This document shows positions 1 to 8,601 of a stretch of 64,000 nt of DNA, piece by piece. The notes below the pieces were generated by a model. It made no database searches and was not told the DNA's origin. It was given only the letters and a program-made list of their open reading frames with translations. Source of the DNA: Streptomyces phaeochromogenes (GTDB lineage Bacteria > Actinomycetota > Actinomycetes > Streptomycetales > Streptomycetaceae); the NCBI RefSeq assembly GCF_001418655.1, contig NZ_LIQZ01000405.1:1-64000 (forward strand). Direction: 5' to 3'. The stretch's first letter is position 1, and each line of letters opens with the position of its first letter. The position numbers and the translations under genes are program-made.

Positions 1-1092
1 ATGTTCCGCATGCCGATCTTCGTGTGGAACGTGCTGCTCACCGCGGTCCTCGTGCTGCTCGCCTTCCCCGTGCTCGCCGCCGCGCTGTTCGCGCTGGAGG
101 CGGATCGGAAATTCGGCGCACACATCTTCGATGCCGCAAACGGTGGTGCCCTGTTGTGGCAGCACCTGTTCTGGTTCTTCGGGCATCCAGAGGTGTACAT
201 CATCGCGCTGCCGTTCTTCGGCATCATCAGCGAGGTCATCCCGGTCTTCTCCCGCAAGCCGATGTTCGGCTACATGGGCCTGATCGGCGCGACCATCGCC
301 ATCGCGGGCCTGTCGGTGACGGTGTGGGCGCACCACATGTACGTCACCGGCGGTGTGCTGCTGCCGTTCTTCTCCTTCATGACGTTCCTCATCGCCGTGC
401 CAACGGGTGTGAAGTTCTTCAACTGGATCGGCACGATGTGGAAGGGATCGTTGTCCTTCGAGACACCGATGCTGTGGGCCACCGGCTTCCTGATCACCTT
501 CACCTTCGGTGGTCTGACCGGTGTCATCCTGGCCTCGCCGCCGATGGACTTCCACGTCTCGGACTCGTACTTCGTGGTGGCGCACTTCCACTACGTGGTC
601 TTCGGCACTGTGGTGTTCGCGATGTTCTCCGGCTTCCACTTCTGGTGGCCGAAGTTCACCGGCAAGATGCTCGACGAACGCCTCGGCAAGATCACCTTCT
701 GGACGCTGTTCATCGGCTTCCACGGCACCTTCCTCGTCCAGCACTGGCTGGGCACGAACGGAATGCAGCGCCGGATTCCCGACTATCTGGCCGTGGAGGG
801 GCTGACGGTCCTCAACACGGTGTCCAGCATCTTCTCCTTCGTCCTCGGGCTGTCCCTGCTGCCGTTCTTCTACAACGTCTGGAAGACGGCGAAGTACGGC
901 GAGAAGGTCGAGGTCGACGACCCGTGGGGTTACGGCCGTTCGCTGGAGTGGGCCACGTCCTGCCCGCCGCCGCGGCACAACTTCCTCACGCTGCCGCGGA
1001 TCCGTTCCGAATCCCCCGCCTTCGACCTGCACCATCCCGAAATCGGTGCCGTGGCCGGGCAGTTGCCTGCGCCGGAGAGGGTTCTGCGGTGA
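1..1092 (+). CDS. ctaD: Cytochrome c oxidase subunit I (aa3-type), 5'-truncated by window edge
   Basis: Catalytic subunit of the terminal oxidase, reducing oxygen at the heme a3/CuB centre in the membrane. The visible 363 residues are the C-terminal two thirds of a protein usually near 560-580 residues, so the true start lies before base 1 and the ATG at base 1 is internal. The CuB motif HPEVY (His62 and the Tyr66 cross-link residue), the CuB pair His111-His112 in WAHHMY, and the heme ligands in HFH (195-197) are all present, with several hydrophobic helices. The stop overlaps the GTG of the next gene, suggesting translational coupling. Subunits II and III are not in the window, so this may be a second, detached ctaD copy; that last point is inference. 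Confidence 0.95.
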   Translation: MFRMPIFVWNVLLTAVLVLLAFPVLAAALFALEADRKFGAHIFDAANGGALLWQHLFWFFGHPEVYIIALPFFGIISEVIPVFSRKPMFGYMGLIGATIAIAGLSVTVWAHHMYVTGGVLLPFFSFMTFLIAVPTGVKFFNWIGTMWKGSLSFETPMLWATGFLITFTFGGLTGVILASPPMDFHVSDSYFVVAHFHYVVFGTVVFAMFSGFHFWWPKFTGKMLDERLGKITFWTLFIGFHGTFLVQHWLGTNGMQRRIPDYLAVEGLTVLNTVSSIFSFVLGLSLLPFFYNVWKTAKYGEKVEVDDPWGYGRSLEWATSCPPPRHNFLTLPRIRSESPAFDLHHPEIGAVAGQLPAPERVLR

Positions 1093-1445
1093 CGACGATG
1101 GACGAACGGCCGGTCGATGCTGGGGCGTTGATCCACGAGTTGGAGGGTCATCTTCTGATCGAGGCCACCCGGGGTGAGGGGCGGGCGGAAGCGGGCCGCT
1201 TCACACGGCAGTTCGGGTGGCTCACCGACAGTCAGCGGGCCGAGGTCGAGGAGCGGTTCGCGGAGGAGTACGTGTCGCTGGCGCGGCTTTCCTGGCGGCG
1301 GACCGTTCAGCGGGGTGCTGAACTGCGGGGCGAGTACGAGGAGGCGTACCGGGTGTTGCGTCGGCGGCTGCTCTCGGTGTGGCTGTTCGGGGTGGCGCTC
1401 ATCGGCGGGGCTGCCGTTGTGCTGGTGTCGCTGGCCCGGCAATGA
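1089..1445 (+). CDS. Small C-terminally anchored membrane protein coupled to ctaD
   Basis: A 118-residue protein of no recognised family. The GTG start overlaps the ctaD stop as GTGA, so it is probably translated by coupling; an in-frame ATG lies three codons later. The first ~90 residues are charged and probably helical, rich in Glu and Arg. The last ~22 residues form one hydrophobic segment ([20 protein letters not shown]), giving a predicted tail-anchored topology. Position alone suggests a role in oxidase assembly or stability, which is inference. A strong hairpin lies 44 bases after the stop. Confidence 0.7.
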   Translation: MTTMDERPVDAGALIHELEGHLLIEATRGEGRAEAGRFTRQFGWLTDSQRAEVEERFAEEYVSLARLSWRRTVQRGAELRGEYEEAYRVLRRRLLSVWLFGVALIGGAAVVLVSLARQ

Positions 1446-1488
1446 CGGACCGAGCATCACTCCAGGACCGGTTGTGATCCGGAGGTGC

Positions 1489-1522
1489 GGGGCTTCCCGC
1501 GGCCGAAGTCGCGGGAAGCCCC
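1489..1522. terminator. Bidirectional hairpin terminator between ctaD unit and MDR gene
   Basis: Perfect 13-bp arms, GGGGCTTCCCGCG and CGCGGGAAGCCCC, around an 8-base loop. It sits between two convergent genes. There is no U-tract, as is common for Streptomyces terminators. Confidence 0.75.
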
Positions 1523-1538
1523 GAGCGGTGGGACAAGC

Positions 1539-2444
1539 TCAGACGCAGACCACGATCTTCCCCCGCGTGTGTCCGCGCTCGGCGTATGCGTGCGCCTCCG
1601 CGATCCGTTCGAGTGGGTAGGACCGCTCGATGCGCGGTGTGTAGCGGCCTTGGCGGCCTAGTTCGCCCGCCTCGGCGAGGAGAGTGGAGTCGTTCTCCGC
1701 GTTGGCCATGTGCACACCCAGGCGATGCGCGTTGGTGTGGTCGGCGACCGTCGAGACGTGGGCAGGGTCGCCGACGATCGCGACGATTTCGGCGAGGGAC
1801 CCGGAGGCCGCGGTGTCGAGCGCGATGTCGACACCGTCCGGAGCCAGGGTGGCGAGGCGCTCCGCGAGGCCGGTGCCGTAGGTGGTGGGAACGGCTCCGA
1901 GAGAGGTGAGGAACTCGTGGTTGCGCTCGCCGGCCGTCCCGATCACGGTGGCGCCCTGAGCCACCGCGATCTCGACCGCCGCACTGCCCACGCCTCCGGC
2001 GGCGCCCTCGACGAGAAGGGTGCGCCCCCGCAGGGGACCGAGCGCCTTCAGCCCGCCCATCGCGGTCACGGATGCCAGACCGGCGCCGGCGGCCTCCTCG
2101 TCTGTCCACGTGGTGGGCGCGTGGGCCCAGGCCGAGAGCACGGCCAGCTCCGCTGTCGCGCCGGTGACGCCGCCCAGCCCGAAGACACGGTCGCCGATGC
2201 TCACCCCCCGCACGCCCTCACCGATCTCGTCGACCACGCCGACGGCATCACGCCCGGGAATCGCGGGCAGGTCCACGGGGAGCACCTCGTGCACCGCACC
2301 GGAGCGCACCTTCCAGTCGACGGGATTGACGCCGGCCGCCGCGACGCGGACGCGGATCTCGCCGGGCCCGGGATGCGGGTCCGGCGCCTGCTCGACCACC
2401 AGGGTCTCCACACCGCCGTACTCGTGATAGCGGACTGCGCGCAT
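1539..2444 (-). CDS. NADPH:quinone oxidoreductase-like MDR-family enzyme
   Basis: A 301-residue medium-chain dehydrogenase/reductase without zinc-ligand cysteines, so most likely a quinone- or enone-reducing NADPH enzyme. The GroES-like N-terminal half includes the MDR signature around PGRDAVGVVDEIGEGV (63-78). The Rossmann nucleotide-binding motif is GAAGGVG (148-153). The ATG at 2444 is preceded by a GGAAAGG ribosome site, whereas the open frame continues upstream without one. A MerR-type promoter with a 19-bp spacer lies about 85 bases upstream, and a broken MerR gene is divergently placed. The original arrangement was therefore a MerR-controlled oxidoreductase. The substrate is unknown. 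Confidence 0.85.
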   Translation of the reverse strand: MRAVRYHEYGGVETLVVEQAPDPHPGPGEIRVRVAAAGVNPVDWKVRSGAVHEVLPVDLPAIPGRDAVGVVDEIGEGVRGVSIGDRVFGLGGVTGATAELAVLSAWAHAPTTWTDEEAAGAGLASVTAMGGLKALGPLRGRTLLVEGAAGGVGSAAVEIAVAQGATVIGTAGERNHEFLTSLGAVPTTYGTGLAERLATLAPDGVDIALDTAASGSLAEIVAIVGDPAHVSTVADHTNAHRLGVHMANAENDSTLLAEAGELGRQGRYTPRIERSYPLERIAEAHAYAERGHTRGKIVVCV

Positions 2445-2527
2445 GACGTGCTGCCTTTCCACACGGCCTGAACCGGCCGTTCGTGAAGTCAGTGGGGCGA
2501 ATGTTCGGCAAGCGCCGACGCCCACCA

Positions 2528-2558
2528 CGCTAAAACCTGACGTTGGTGTCAGGTGCAA
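2528..2558 (-). promoter_or_regulatory. MerR-type promoter with elongated spacer and dyad operator
   Basis: On the minus strand TTGCAC (2558-2553) and TTAGCG (2533-2528) are separated by 19 bp. Inside the spacer lies a perfect 7-bp dyad, ACCTGAC-N6-GTCAGGT (2535-2554). An overlong spacer carrying a dyad is the hallmark of MerR-activated promoters. It faces the MDR gene. Confidence 0.7.
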
Positions 2559-2587
2559 GTCGAACCTGCCGGACGAGAGAAGGACCT

Positions 2588-2754
2588 GTGCGCATCGGTC
2601 AGGTCGCCGAGCAGGGGGAGTGAGCATCCGCGCGCTGCGCTACTACGAAGTGGACTCGGGTGAGGCGGAGTCGGCGCCGTGGCCGGTCCACGGCGACGAG
2701 GACGAAGTGGGTCCCGTCCTCGCCGCCGTGAACCGGCCGGCCAGTGGAGGCTGA
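2588..2754 (+). pseudogene. MerR-family regulator remnant, frameshifted and truncated
   Basis: Starting at the GTG at 2588 the frame reads VRIGQVAEQGE and then hits TGA. Shifting one base after the fourth-helix region restores GVSIRALRYYE, the classic MerR recognition-helix sequence. After about 40 codons the similarity to MerR ends and the frame stops at 2754. The remnant is divergent from the MDR oxidoreductase and flanks the MerR-type promoter, exactly where an active regulator is expected. I therefore call it a decayed gene: one frameshift within the HTH plus loss of the dimerisation and effector parts. A sequencing error could explain the frameshift but not the truncation. Confidence 0.7.
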
Positions 2755-2818
2755 AGCACTGTGAGCCGCCGGCGCCCTGCCCCGCAGGTCGGGGCGTTGC
2801 GGCCCTGGCGACGGCCTC

Positions 2819-4258
2819 CTACGCCACGGTGACGTGCACCGTCATCTCGTCGGCCCCGGGTGTGCCCACCGTCTCGATGGTGACCCCTGTCCAGGTGCCC
2901 TGGGGCAGGTTCAGCGCCGGAGCCGTTTTCTCGCCGACGGTGGTGTTGTCCTTGAACGGGTACAGGTCGTCGCTGTCACCGCGGTTGCCCCGGCCGAACA
3001 TCCGGGAGAGGTCGCCGCGGCCGTCCGCCTGGAGGAGTTCGATGGCCAGGTTCTGCTCGTCGTTGACGTTGTCGATCGATTCGTCGACGACGTAGACGGC
3101 GATCCCCTCATCGGGCAGGAAGGCGTCCTGGCCTCGACGGCGACGGTACTCGACGAGTATGTACTGGCTGTCGGACATGGTCGCGGGGTTCTGGATGAAC
3201 ACCGCTTCGCCGTCCTCCGCGGCGGGCCGCAGCCTGATGTCCCGGGTGGTCTTGTTCACCACCTGGGGCTCGATCCAGCCGTGGAACATGCGCAGCATGG
3301 CGGTCGGGAAGACCGGGGTCAGACCGCCGTTGCCCCATGAACCGCCCGCCATCAGGCAGTAGTTGCCGAGTCCGGCCGAGCGGGTCAGCTGCTGCTGGCC
3401 GGTGTCGTAATAGTCGGCCCAGCGTGCCGCGAGGTGGCCCCACTCGTGGGCGCAGACGCCGACGGCACTGTCCTCGGGGACGGTCAGGAAGGTGCGCGCG
3501 GACAGGCCCGGACCGACGTCGACTCCCCCGGGGATCGTCCACTTGAGGCTCCACAGGTCGCCGCGCTGGGTCGTCTGCTCGGCGCCGCGTCCGGCGTGGA
3601 TGACGAACAGGGCGGTGACGACTCCTTCGTCGAGTGCGTCGAAGGAGGTGAAGTCGACTCCGGCGTCCCGGGCCGCCAGTACGGCGTCGCGCGCCAACCC
3701 CTGTGAGTTGCGCGGGAAGTTGGCGTTCATGCCGGAGTTGCCGTCGGCGTAGAACGACAGCGGCTGCGGCATCCGGAACCAGCCGTGCACCGCGCCCTGG
3801 ACGTCGATGCCCGTGCTCGGTGACGTGTCGAAGGCGCTGACGTCGCGGTAGAACGAGCGCATGCTGCCGGTCGGGAACTCGTCGAGGCCGAACAGCATGC
3901 TGTCGTAGTGGCCGGGGCCGTGGTCGACCTCGTGCGGCTGGTCGGGAAAGTCGACGAGCAGCACCAACGTCCGGATGGTTCCCCGGAGTTGGGCCGACGG
4001 CCGGGTGATCAGCTGCTTGTCGGTGCTGGGGCCCGGGTCGATGGCTCCGTCGTCGAGGCCGACGAGGTTCTCGCCCCGCCGTCCCGCGCGCCAGACGGTG
4101 TAGTACTCCTCGAACGTCATGTTCCCTGGCAGGCGGCGCTGCTTGAGCAGTTCGAGATAGCGGGCGTACAGCTGCGCCAGGGCCTGGGGCGACAGCGGTA
4201 CCGGACAGACTGCGGCGCAGTCGTGGACTGGTCGTACAGGGCTGAGCGTATGACGCAT
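2819..4258 (-). CDS. M6-family (immune inhibitor A-like) metalloprotease
   Basis: A 479-residue zinc protease. The metal site is HEWGH at 271-275 followed by [10 protein letters not shown], matching the extended M6 pattern, although the glycine usual in that family is replaced. The surrounding region (about 95-380) carries the family features VLLVDFPD and [12 protein letters not shown]. The C-terminal ~100 residues look like a beta-rich accessory domain. No convincing signal peptide is seen; the N-terminus contains two cysteines and mildly hydrophobic stretches only, so the export route is unclear. The ATG has AGGGGG seven bases upstream. It is monocistronic, with the TetR gene upstream in the same direction. 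Confidence 0.85.
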   Translation of the reverse strand: MRHTLSPVRPVHDCAAVCPVPLSPQALAQLYARYLELLKQRRLPGNMTFEEYYTVWRAGRRGENLVGLDDGAIDPGPSTDKQLITRPSAQLRGTIRTLVLLVDFPDQPHEVDHGPGHYDSMLFGLDEFPTGSMRSFYRDVSAFDTSPSTGIDVQGAVHGWFRMPQPLSFYADGNSGMNANFPRNSQGLARDAVLAARDAGVDFTSFDALDEGVVTALFVIHAGRGAEQTTQRGDLWSLKWTIPGGVDVGPGLSARTFLTVPEDSAVGVCAHEWGHLAARWADYYDTGQQQLTRSAGLGNYCLMAGGSWGNGGLTPVFPTAMLRMFHGWIEPQVVNKTTRDIRLRPAAEDGEAVFIQNPATMSDSQYILVEYRRRRGQDAFLPDEGIAVYVVDESIDNVNDEQNLAIELLQADGRGDLSRMFGRGNRGDSDDLYPFKDNTTVGEKTAPALNLPQGTWTGVTIETVGTPGADEMTVHVTVA

Positions 4259-4452
4259 CAGGCACCCCCTTCAGGGGACGAACCCCTCTTGCCGGACACG
4301 GAGAATCCAGAAAAATCCGGCCATGCGAAGGCCGTACACCTTCTCATAGTTGGGGCCGAGATTGCTGTCAACGTGCAGTCGTACAGCGGAACTTGGGCGT
4401 GCCGAAACGGAACTCTCCGGTCCCCCGGCCGGGCCCGGCCCTCGGCCCGGGT

Positions 4453-5115
4453 CTACGAGCCCTCCGGACGCCATCCCGCCGGGCGCAGGATCCCCAGGAG
4501 CAACCCCACGAGTTCGTCCACCACCTCGTCCAGGGTCGCGTCGACCCAACCCGAACTCCAGTCGTGCAGCAGGCCGTTGACACTGCCGATGAACGCCGCG
4601 GCGGCGATCCGGTAATCGCGGGGGACCGCCTCGCCCCGGTCCGCGGCGGCCGTGGCCTCGGCGCAGACGAAGTCGATCCAGCGGGAACGGCGGGCCAGCC
4701 GTTGCCGTTCGAGCCGTGGGCTGACGCCGATGATCTCGACGAAGGTGATGCGCAGGCGGCGCGGATCGCCGGTGACGTTGGCGGCGTAGGCGCGGAAGGC
4801 GGCCGTGGCGCGTCCCTCGATCGGCAGTCCGTCCGCCTCGGCGAGGCCGGTCAGGGCGGCCTCCTCGGCCCAGTCGTTGACCTGGAGGTGGAGGGCGGCC
4901 AGTACGTCTTCGAGGGTGCGGAACTCCTCGTAGAACTGGCGGGTGGACAGGCCTGCGGCCTCGCTCAGGGCTGAGACGGTCGTGGCGCGGTAGCCGGGGG
5001 CGTCCCCGAACAGCTGGAGTCCGGCGTCCAGGAATCTCCGGCGACGCTCGGACTTCCGCTCCTCGGCGGTCTTGCCACCGTAACGGCCGGTCGGCGCTCT
5101 GAGCCTGCCCGCCAC
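4453..5115 (-). CDS. TetR/AcrR-family transcriptional regulator
   Basis: A 220-residue regulator. The HTH spans about residues 22-68, containing RFLDAGLQLFG and the recognition segment GLSTRQFYEEF. The rest is an all-helical ligand and dimer domain typical of the family. It is divergent from the secreted beta-propeller gene at 5272. The 156-bp gap contains a near-central dyad, CTTACT-N4-AGTAAG, a likely operator for itself and the divergent gene. A related site lies in front of the GH5 gene at 8504. The ligand is unknown. Confidence 0.9.
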   Translation of the reverse strand: MAGRLRAPTGRYGGKTAEERKSERRRRFLDAGLQLFGDAPGYRATTVSALSEAAGLSTRQFYEEFRTLEDVLAALHLQVNDWAEEAALTGLAEADGLPIEGRATAAFRAYAANVTGDPRRLRITFVEIIGVSPRLERQRLARRSRWIDFVCAEATAAADRGEAVPRDYRIAAAAFIGSVNGLLHDWSSGWVDATLDEVVDELVGLLLGILRPAGWRPEGS

Positions 5116-5185
5116 TGAACCTCCCTGATCGGCCCGATGGCCAATCTTGTCCTGTCCGGAGTCTTGTGGAGAGCGGGCCCCTCTC

Positions 5186-5201
5186 CTTACTTTCCAGTAA
5201 G
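5186..5201. promoter_or_regulatory. Dyad operator candidate between tetR and beta-propeller genes
   Basis: CTTACT-TTCC-AGTAAG, perfect 6-bp arms. It lies 70 bases from each of the two divergent start codons, as expected for a TetR operator. A close variant occurs at 8546-8561. Confidence 0.55.
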
Positions 5202-5271
5202 TCCAATCTGAACGTACGCGTTTTCAGATTCTCGACCTTGTCATGCTCCCCACACATAGGAGAGATCGGTC

Positions 5272-6522
5272 ATGTCTGCCTTCAGAGCCCGGCACGCCTG
5301 GTCCATCGCAGCCGCCCTCGTCCTGGCCGTCACCGCGCCGGCCACCGTGTCCGCCGCACCGAACGCCTCCGCGGATCTGCGAGAGGTGATGTTCGTCGGT
5401 AACAACTGGGAGGGCACCGCCGACGTCATCAAGTCCACGGGCGACTTCGCGAAGGTCGGCCGGATCAACGTCATCCCGGACAAGGACGCGCGGATGGCGG
5501 AGATCAACGCCGACCCGATCAAGTGGATCGCCTTCATGACCATCCGCAACAGCGTGGGCGAGGGTCACGACCAGTTCGTCGACGACATGTACTCCACCCC
5601 CGACGGCAGGTCGATGGTGGTATCCCGGCCGAGCTTCGCCGACGTGGTCTCGATCGACCTCGCCTCGGGCGACATCAACTGGCGCTTCCCCGTGTCGGGC
5701 TTCCGCGCCGACCACATGGCGGTCTCCCCCGACGGCACCCGGGTCGCCGTCTCGGCCTCCACCTCCAACACCGTGCATGTGCTGGACATCAACACGGGCA
5801 AACAGGCGGGCTCGTTCGCCACGGGTGACAAGCCGCACGAGAACATCTTCACCAGCGACGGCAAGCAGATCTGGAACATGGGGATCGGCGACGTCAACAC
5901 CGCGACCGACGCCCCGTGGCTGGACTGGACGAAGGGCGACCGGAAGATCACGGTCGTCGACGCGACCACGTTCAAGCAGGTCAAGGTCATCGACATGCGG
6001 CAGCGGCTCGACGCGATCGGCCTCACCGACTACTCCGACGCGGTCCGCCCGGCCGCCTTCAGCCCGGACGAGTCGAAGCTGTACTTCCAGGTGTCGTTCT
6101 TCAACGGCTTCTTCGAGTACGACATCGCCACGGACCGGATCACCCGCACCAAGACTCTGCCGATGAACCCCGCGACCAGCACCGACCGCACCACCTGGGT
6201 CAACGACTCGCGCCACCACGGCATCTCGATGAAGCCCGACGGCACGAAGATCTGTGTCGCGGGCACGATGGACGACTACGCGACCGTCGTCGACCGCGCC
6301 ACCCTCCAGGAGGGCCCGCTCGTCACCGCCTCCAAGCCCTACTGGGCGACCGTCAGCGGTGACGGCAAGTCCTGCGTGGTCTCCGAGAGCGGCGCCGACC
6401 AGGTCACGGCGATCGACTTCACCACCGGCAGGAAGACGGTGTCCGTGCCGGTCGGCGACCACCCGCAGCGCGTCCGCCTGGCCCACGTCCCGGCCAACTG
6501 GACGGGGACGACCGCCGACTGA
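5272..6522 (+). CDS. Secreted YncE-like beta-propeller protein
   Basis: A 416-residue protein with a Sec signal peptide (charged n-region, then SIAAALVLAVTAPATVSAAP; cleavage near residue 29-34). The mature part contains repeated blades of the type VSPDGTRVAVSASTSNTVHVLDI and SPDESKLYFQV, the signature of YncE/lactonase-type beta-propellers. No catalytic residues can be assigned. It is divergent from the TetR gene at 4453 and shares a regulatory gap with it, so induction by the TetR ligand is likely. A strong hairpin follows the stop. The role could be binding of an extracellular ligand; that is inference. Confidence 0.8.
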   Translation: MSAFRARHAWSIAAALVLAVTAPATVSAAPNASADLREVMFVGNNWEGTADVIKSTGDFAKVGRINVIPDKDARMAEINADPIKWIAFMTIRNSVGEGHDQFVDDMYSTPDGRSMVVSRPSFADVVSIDLASGDINWRFPVSGFRADHMAVSPDGTRVAVSASTSNTVHVLDINTGKQAGSFATGDKPHENIFTSDGKQIWNMGIGDVNTATDAPWLDWTKGDRKITVVDATTFKQVKVIDMRQRLDAIGLTDYSDAVRPAAFSPDESKLYFQVSFFNGFFEYDIATDRITRTKTLPMNPATSTDRTTWVNDSRHHGISMKPDGTKICVAGTMDDYATVVDRATLQEGPLVTASKPYWATVSGDGKSCVVSESGADQVTAIDFTTGRKTVSVPVGDHPQRVRLAHVPANWTGTTAD

Positions 6523-6536
6523 CCTGCTCCGCCCGG

Positions 6537-6567
6537 CAGCCCCGCGCCCCTTGGGGGCGCGGGGCTG
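6537..6567. terminator. Strong GC hairpin terminator, part of a Streptomyces repetitive element
   Basis: Perfect 14-bp arms, CAGCCCCGCGCCCC and GGGGCGCGGGGCTG, with loop TTG, 15 bases after the beta-propeller stop. The bases after it (to about 6625: GCGGCTCCGCCGCGTGGGCG, then CGACCAGCCACGACG) resemble an abundant Streptomyces intergenic repeat that I recognise. A related copy lies at 27282-27330. Confidence 0.75.
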
Positions 6568-6644
6568 TGACATTTTGCGGCTCCGCCGCGTGGGCGCGAC
6601 CAGCCACGACGAGCCGGCAGACGGAATACCCTCCAGCAGAGCCT

Positions 6645-8504
6645 CTAGTTGAACTCGGACGCCATCCAGGAAGCCAGCTCCGAACGCGCCGCGCTCAGCA
6701 CCGCAGCGGACGGCGCGGTCGCACCATTGGTGACCAGGGCATAGTGCAACGTGCCCGAGTCTGCCGCGGTGAGCAACAGCCGCCGACTGCCCGTGCCACC
6801 CGGCTCGGCCGCCGTGGCGATCGGAGTGGTGCGGGTGTACGCGGGCGGACCGAACACCGTCCCGAGGTCGGAGACCACCGTGGTCGACGCGCTCGGGAAG
6901 GACGCCGGAAGATGCAGTTCCGTCGGCTCGGCGCTGCCGTCGGAGCGCCAGACCTGCAGCGCGTACTGCCCCGAGCCCACCAGCTGGGCGACGTTCGGCA
7001 GGGAACTGGGCACCGGGTTCCACGTCAGTGTCGTGGAACCGTCCCTTGAGCGGTCCTCGTAGGTGAAGGCGAGCGAGCGGCCCGCCGTGGCGCTGGGGTA
7101 GACGCGGTCGAGCATCCGGGCGTCCTGGCGCAGTACGGCCTTGCCGGAGTCGTCGAGGCGTACCGCGGACAGGTCCTCGTCGTTCCAGGCGTCGCCCGCG
7201 GTCTGCACCTCGTTCGGGTTGTCGTTCATCAGCTCGTGGTGGCGGCCGTTGTAGATGTCCCACTGCCACTGGGAGCCGGACAGGACGGGACCCGAACTCG
7301 CTGGATCCGCCCACCAGTTGGCACCCTTCACCCGGGAGTCGAGGGCCTGGTACATCGCCTTGTAGACCGTCGGCGCCTTGTCGGAGACAGAGCCGCTGAG
7401 CGGGTGCCCGAACTCGCTGATGATCGCCGTCGTCCCGGTGGCCGTGGCCCGGTCGCGGACGGTGCCGAAGTCGCCGACGTACTGGCCGTCCTCCGCCTTG
7501 CCCCACATGAAGACACCGGAGATGGCCTTCTGGTCGTAGAAGTGGGTGTTGAAGACGTAGCGCGAGCCGAGCGTCGAGTCGAGCAGGCCGCCCTCCTGCT
7601 TCTGGAAGTCGATGTTGGCGTTCCAGAAGAGGTTCGGCTCGACGAAGGCCGGCTTGGCCTGCCAGCCCGCCGCGTCCATACGGGCACGGAACTTGACGTA
7701 GAACGGCCACAGGACGTCCTTCTCCCACGCCCGGCTGGTCTGGCCCGAGTCGTAGGTGCCCGCGTGCGGCTCGTTCCACGGGTCGAAGCCGACGACGCCC
7801 GCGAACTGGGTCGCGGTGAGGTTCTGCCTCACGTACGTCATCGTCTTCTGGGCGGTGTCGAGGAAGGCGTCCTGAAGGCCGTACTCGTTGTGCCAGAAGT
7901 CGTAAGTCGCCTGTGTCACGGCCGCGTTGGAGGTGATGTTCTGGCCCCAGAACGGGCAGATGCCGCAGTACTCGTCGGGGTAGTCACCGAGGTCGACGGC
8001 CCACTTGGGGGCGCCGTCGCCGGTGTACCAGCTGTCCGAGTCGAACAGCCAGCGGGAGTAGAGGTCCTGGTGGAAGTCGGGGTACACGCGGATGCCGGCG
8101 TCCACGAACGCACGGATCTGGTCGGTCGCGGCGGCCAGGTAGGCGGAGTCCACCTGGCCGCGCGTGGGCTCCGCGTAGGCCCAGGAGAGCAGGAAGCGGA
8201 CGGAGTTGCCGCCGCCGAGCGCCCGCAGCGCGGTCGCGGACTTCTTGGCGTCCGCGACCGAGGCGAAGGGCAGGCCGTTGTTCTCCTTGAGTTTCGTCTC
8301 GCCGGAGACGTTGTAGCCGCGCAGCACGACCTCGCGGCCGAGGCCGTCGGTGAAGCGGCCGTTCTGGACCGTGAGGGTCGCGGCGGCGGCCGGGTCGAAC
8401 CACAGATCGTCGGGGAGGGCTGAGGCGGGCTGAGCTCCGGTGGTCGTCAGGAGACCGGTCAGGAGTACGAGGACGCCGAGCAGATGCACACGCAACTTCG
8501 ACAT
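6645..8504 (-). CDS. Secreted GH5 glycoside hydrolase, endoglycoceramidase-like
   Basis: A 619-residue secreted enzyme with a signal peptide (MSKLRVHLLGVLVLLTGLLT, cleavage near residue 29). The GH5 barrel spans about 50-450. The acid/base glutamate is E245 in DPWNEPH and the nucleophile is E364 in IISEFGHP. The segment DFHQDLYSR (143-151) matches the DxHQDxYSR element of endoglycoceramidase-type GH5 members rather than true cellulases. The C-terminal ~150 residues look like a beta-sandwich. The ATG at 8504 has no clear ribosome site; a TTG at 8540 is possible but would lengthen the n-region. A dyad resembling the TetR-gap operator lies 42 bases upstream. Confidence 0.85.
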   Translation of the reverse strand: MSKLRVHLLGVLVLLTGLLTTTGAQPASALPDDLWFDPAAAATLTVQNGRFTDGLGREVVLRGYNVSGETKLKENNGLPFASVADAKKSATALRALGGGNSVRFLLSWAYAEPTRGQVDSAYLAAATDQIRAFVDAGIRVYPDFHQDLYSRWLFDSDSWYTGDGAPKWAVDLGDYPDEYCGICPFWGQNITSNAAVTQATYDFWHNEYGLQDAFLDTAQKTMTYVRQNLTATQFAGVVGFDPWNEPHAGTYDSGQTSRAWEKDVLWPFYVKFRARMDAAGWQAKPAFVEPNLFWNANIDFQKQEGGLLDSTLGSRYVFNTHFYDQKAISGVFMWGKAEDGQYVGDFGTVRDRATATGTTAIISEFGHPLSGSVSDKAPTVYKAMYQALDSRVKGANWWADPASSGPVLSGSQWQWDIYNGRHHELMNDNPNEVQTAGDAWNDEDLSAVRLDDSGKAVLRQDARMLDRVYPSATAGRSLAFTYEDRSRDGSTTLTWNPVPSSLPNVAQLVGSGQYALQVWRSDGSAEPTELHLPASFPSASTTVVSDLGTVFGPPAYTRTTPIATAAEPGGTGSRRLLLTAADSGTLHYALVTNGATAPSAAVLSAARSELASWMASEFN

Positions 8505-8545
8505 GTGCACAACAGTCGCGGTGCCTCTTCGGCCCGTCAAGACTC

Positions 8546-8561
8546 CTGACTTGAGAGTAAG
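8546..8561. promoter_or_regulatory. Operator candidate upstream of GH5 gene
   Basis: On the minus strand CTTACT-CTCA-AGTCAG, differing in one arm base from the dyad between tetR and the propeller gene, with matching flanks (GA before, GAG after). A longer overlapping dyad TGACTT-N6-AAGTCA covers 8547-8564. Confidence 0.45.
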
Positions 8562-8601
8562 TCACCTTTTCCGGAATGGAGTTGTGCCGGTCACCCGCCG
8601 A

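Noticed and set aside
5224-7779. An 851-codon open frame on the minus strand
   Set aside because: It is antisense to the beta-propeller gene and out of frame with the GH5 gene; composition is Arg/Gly-rich shadow sequence.
8505-8540. TTG 8540 as the GH5 start
   Set aside because: It would put 12 unrelated residues before the signal peptide and its AGGAG is only two bases away; ATG 8504 gives a standard signal.
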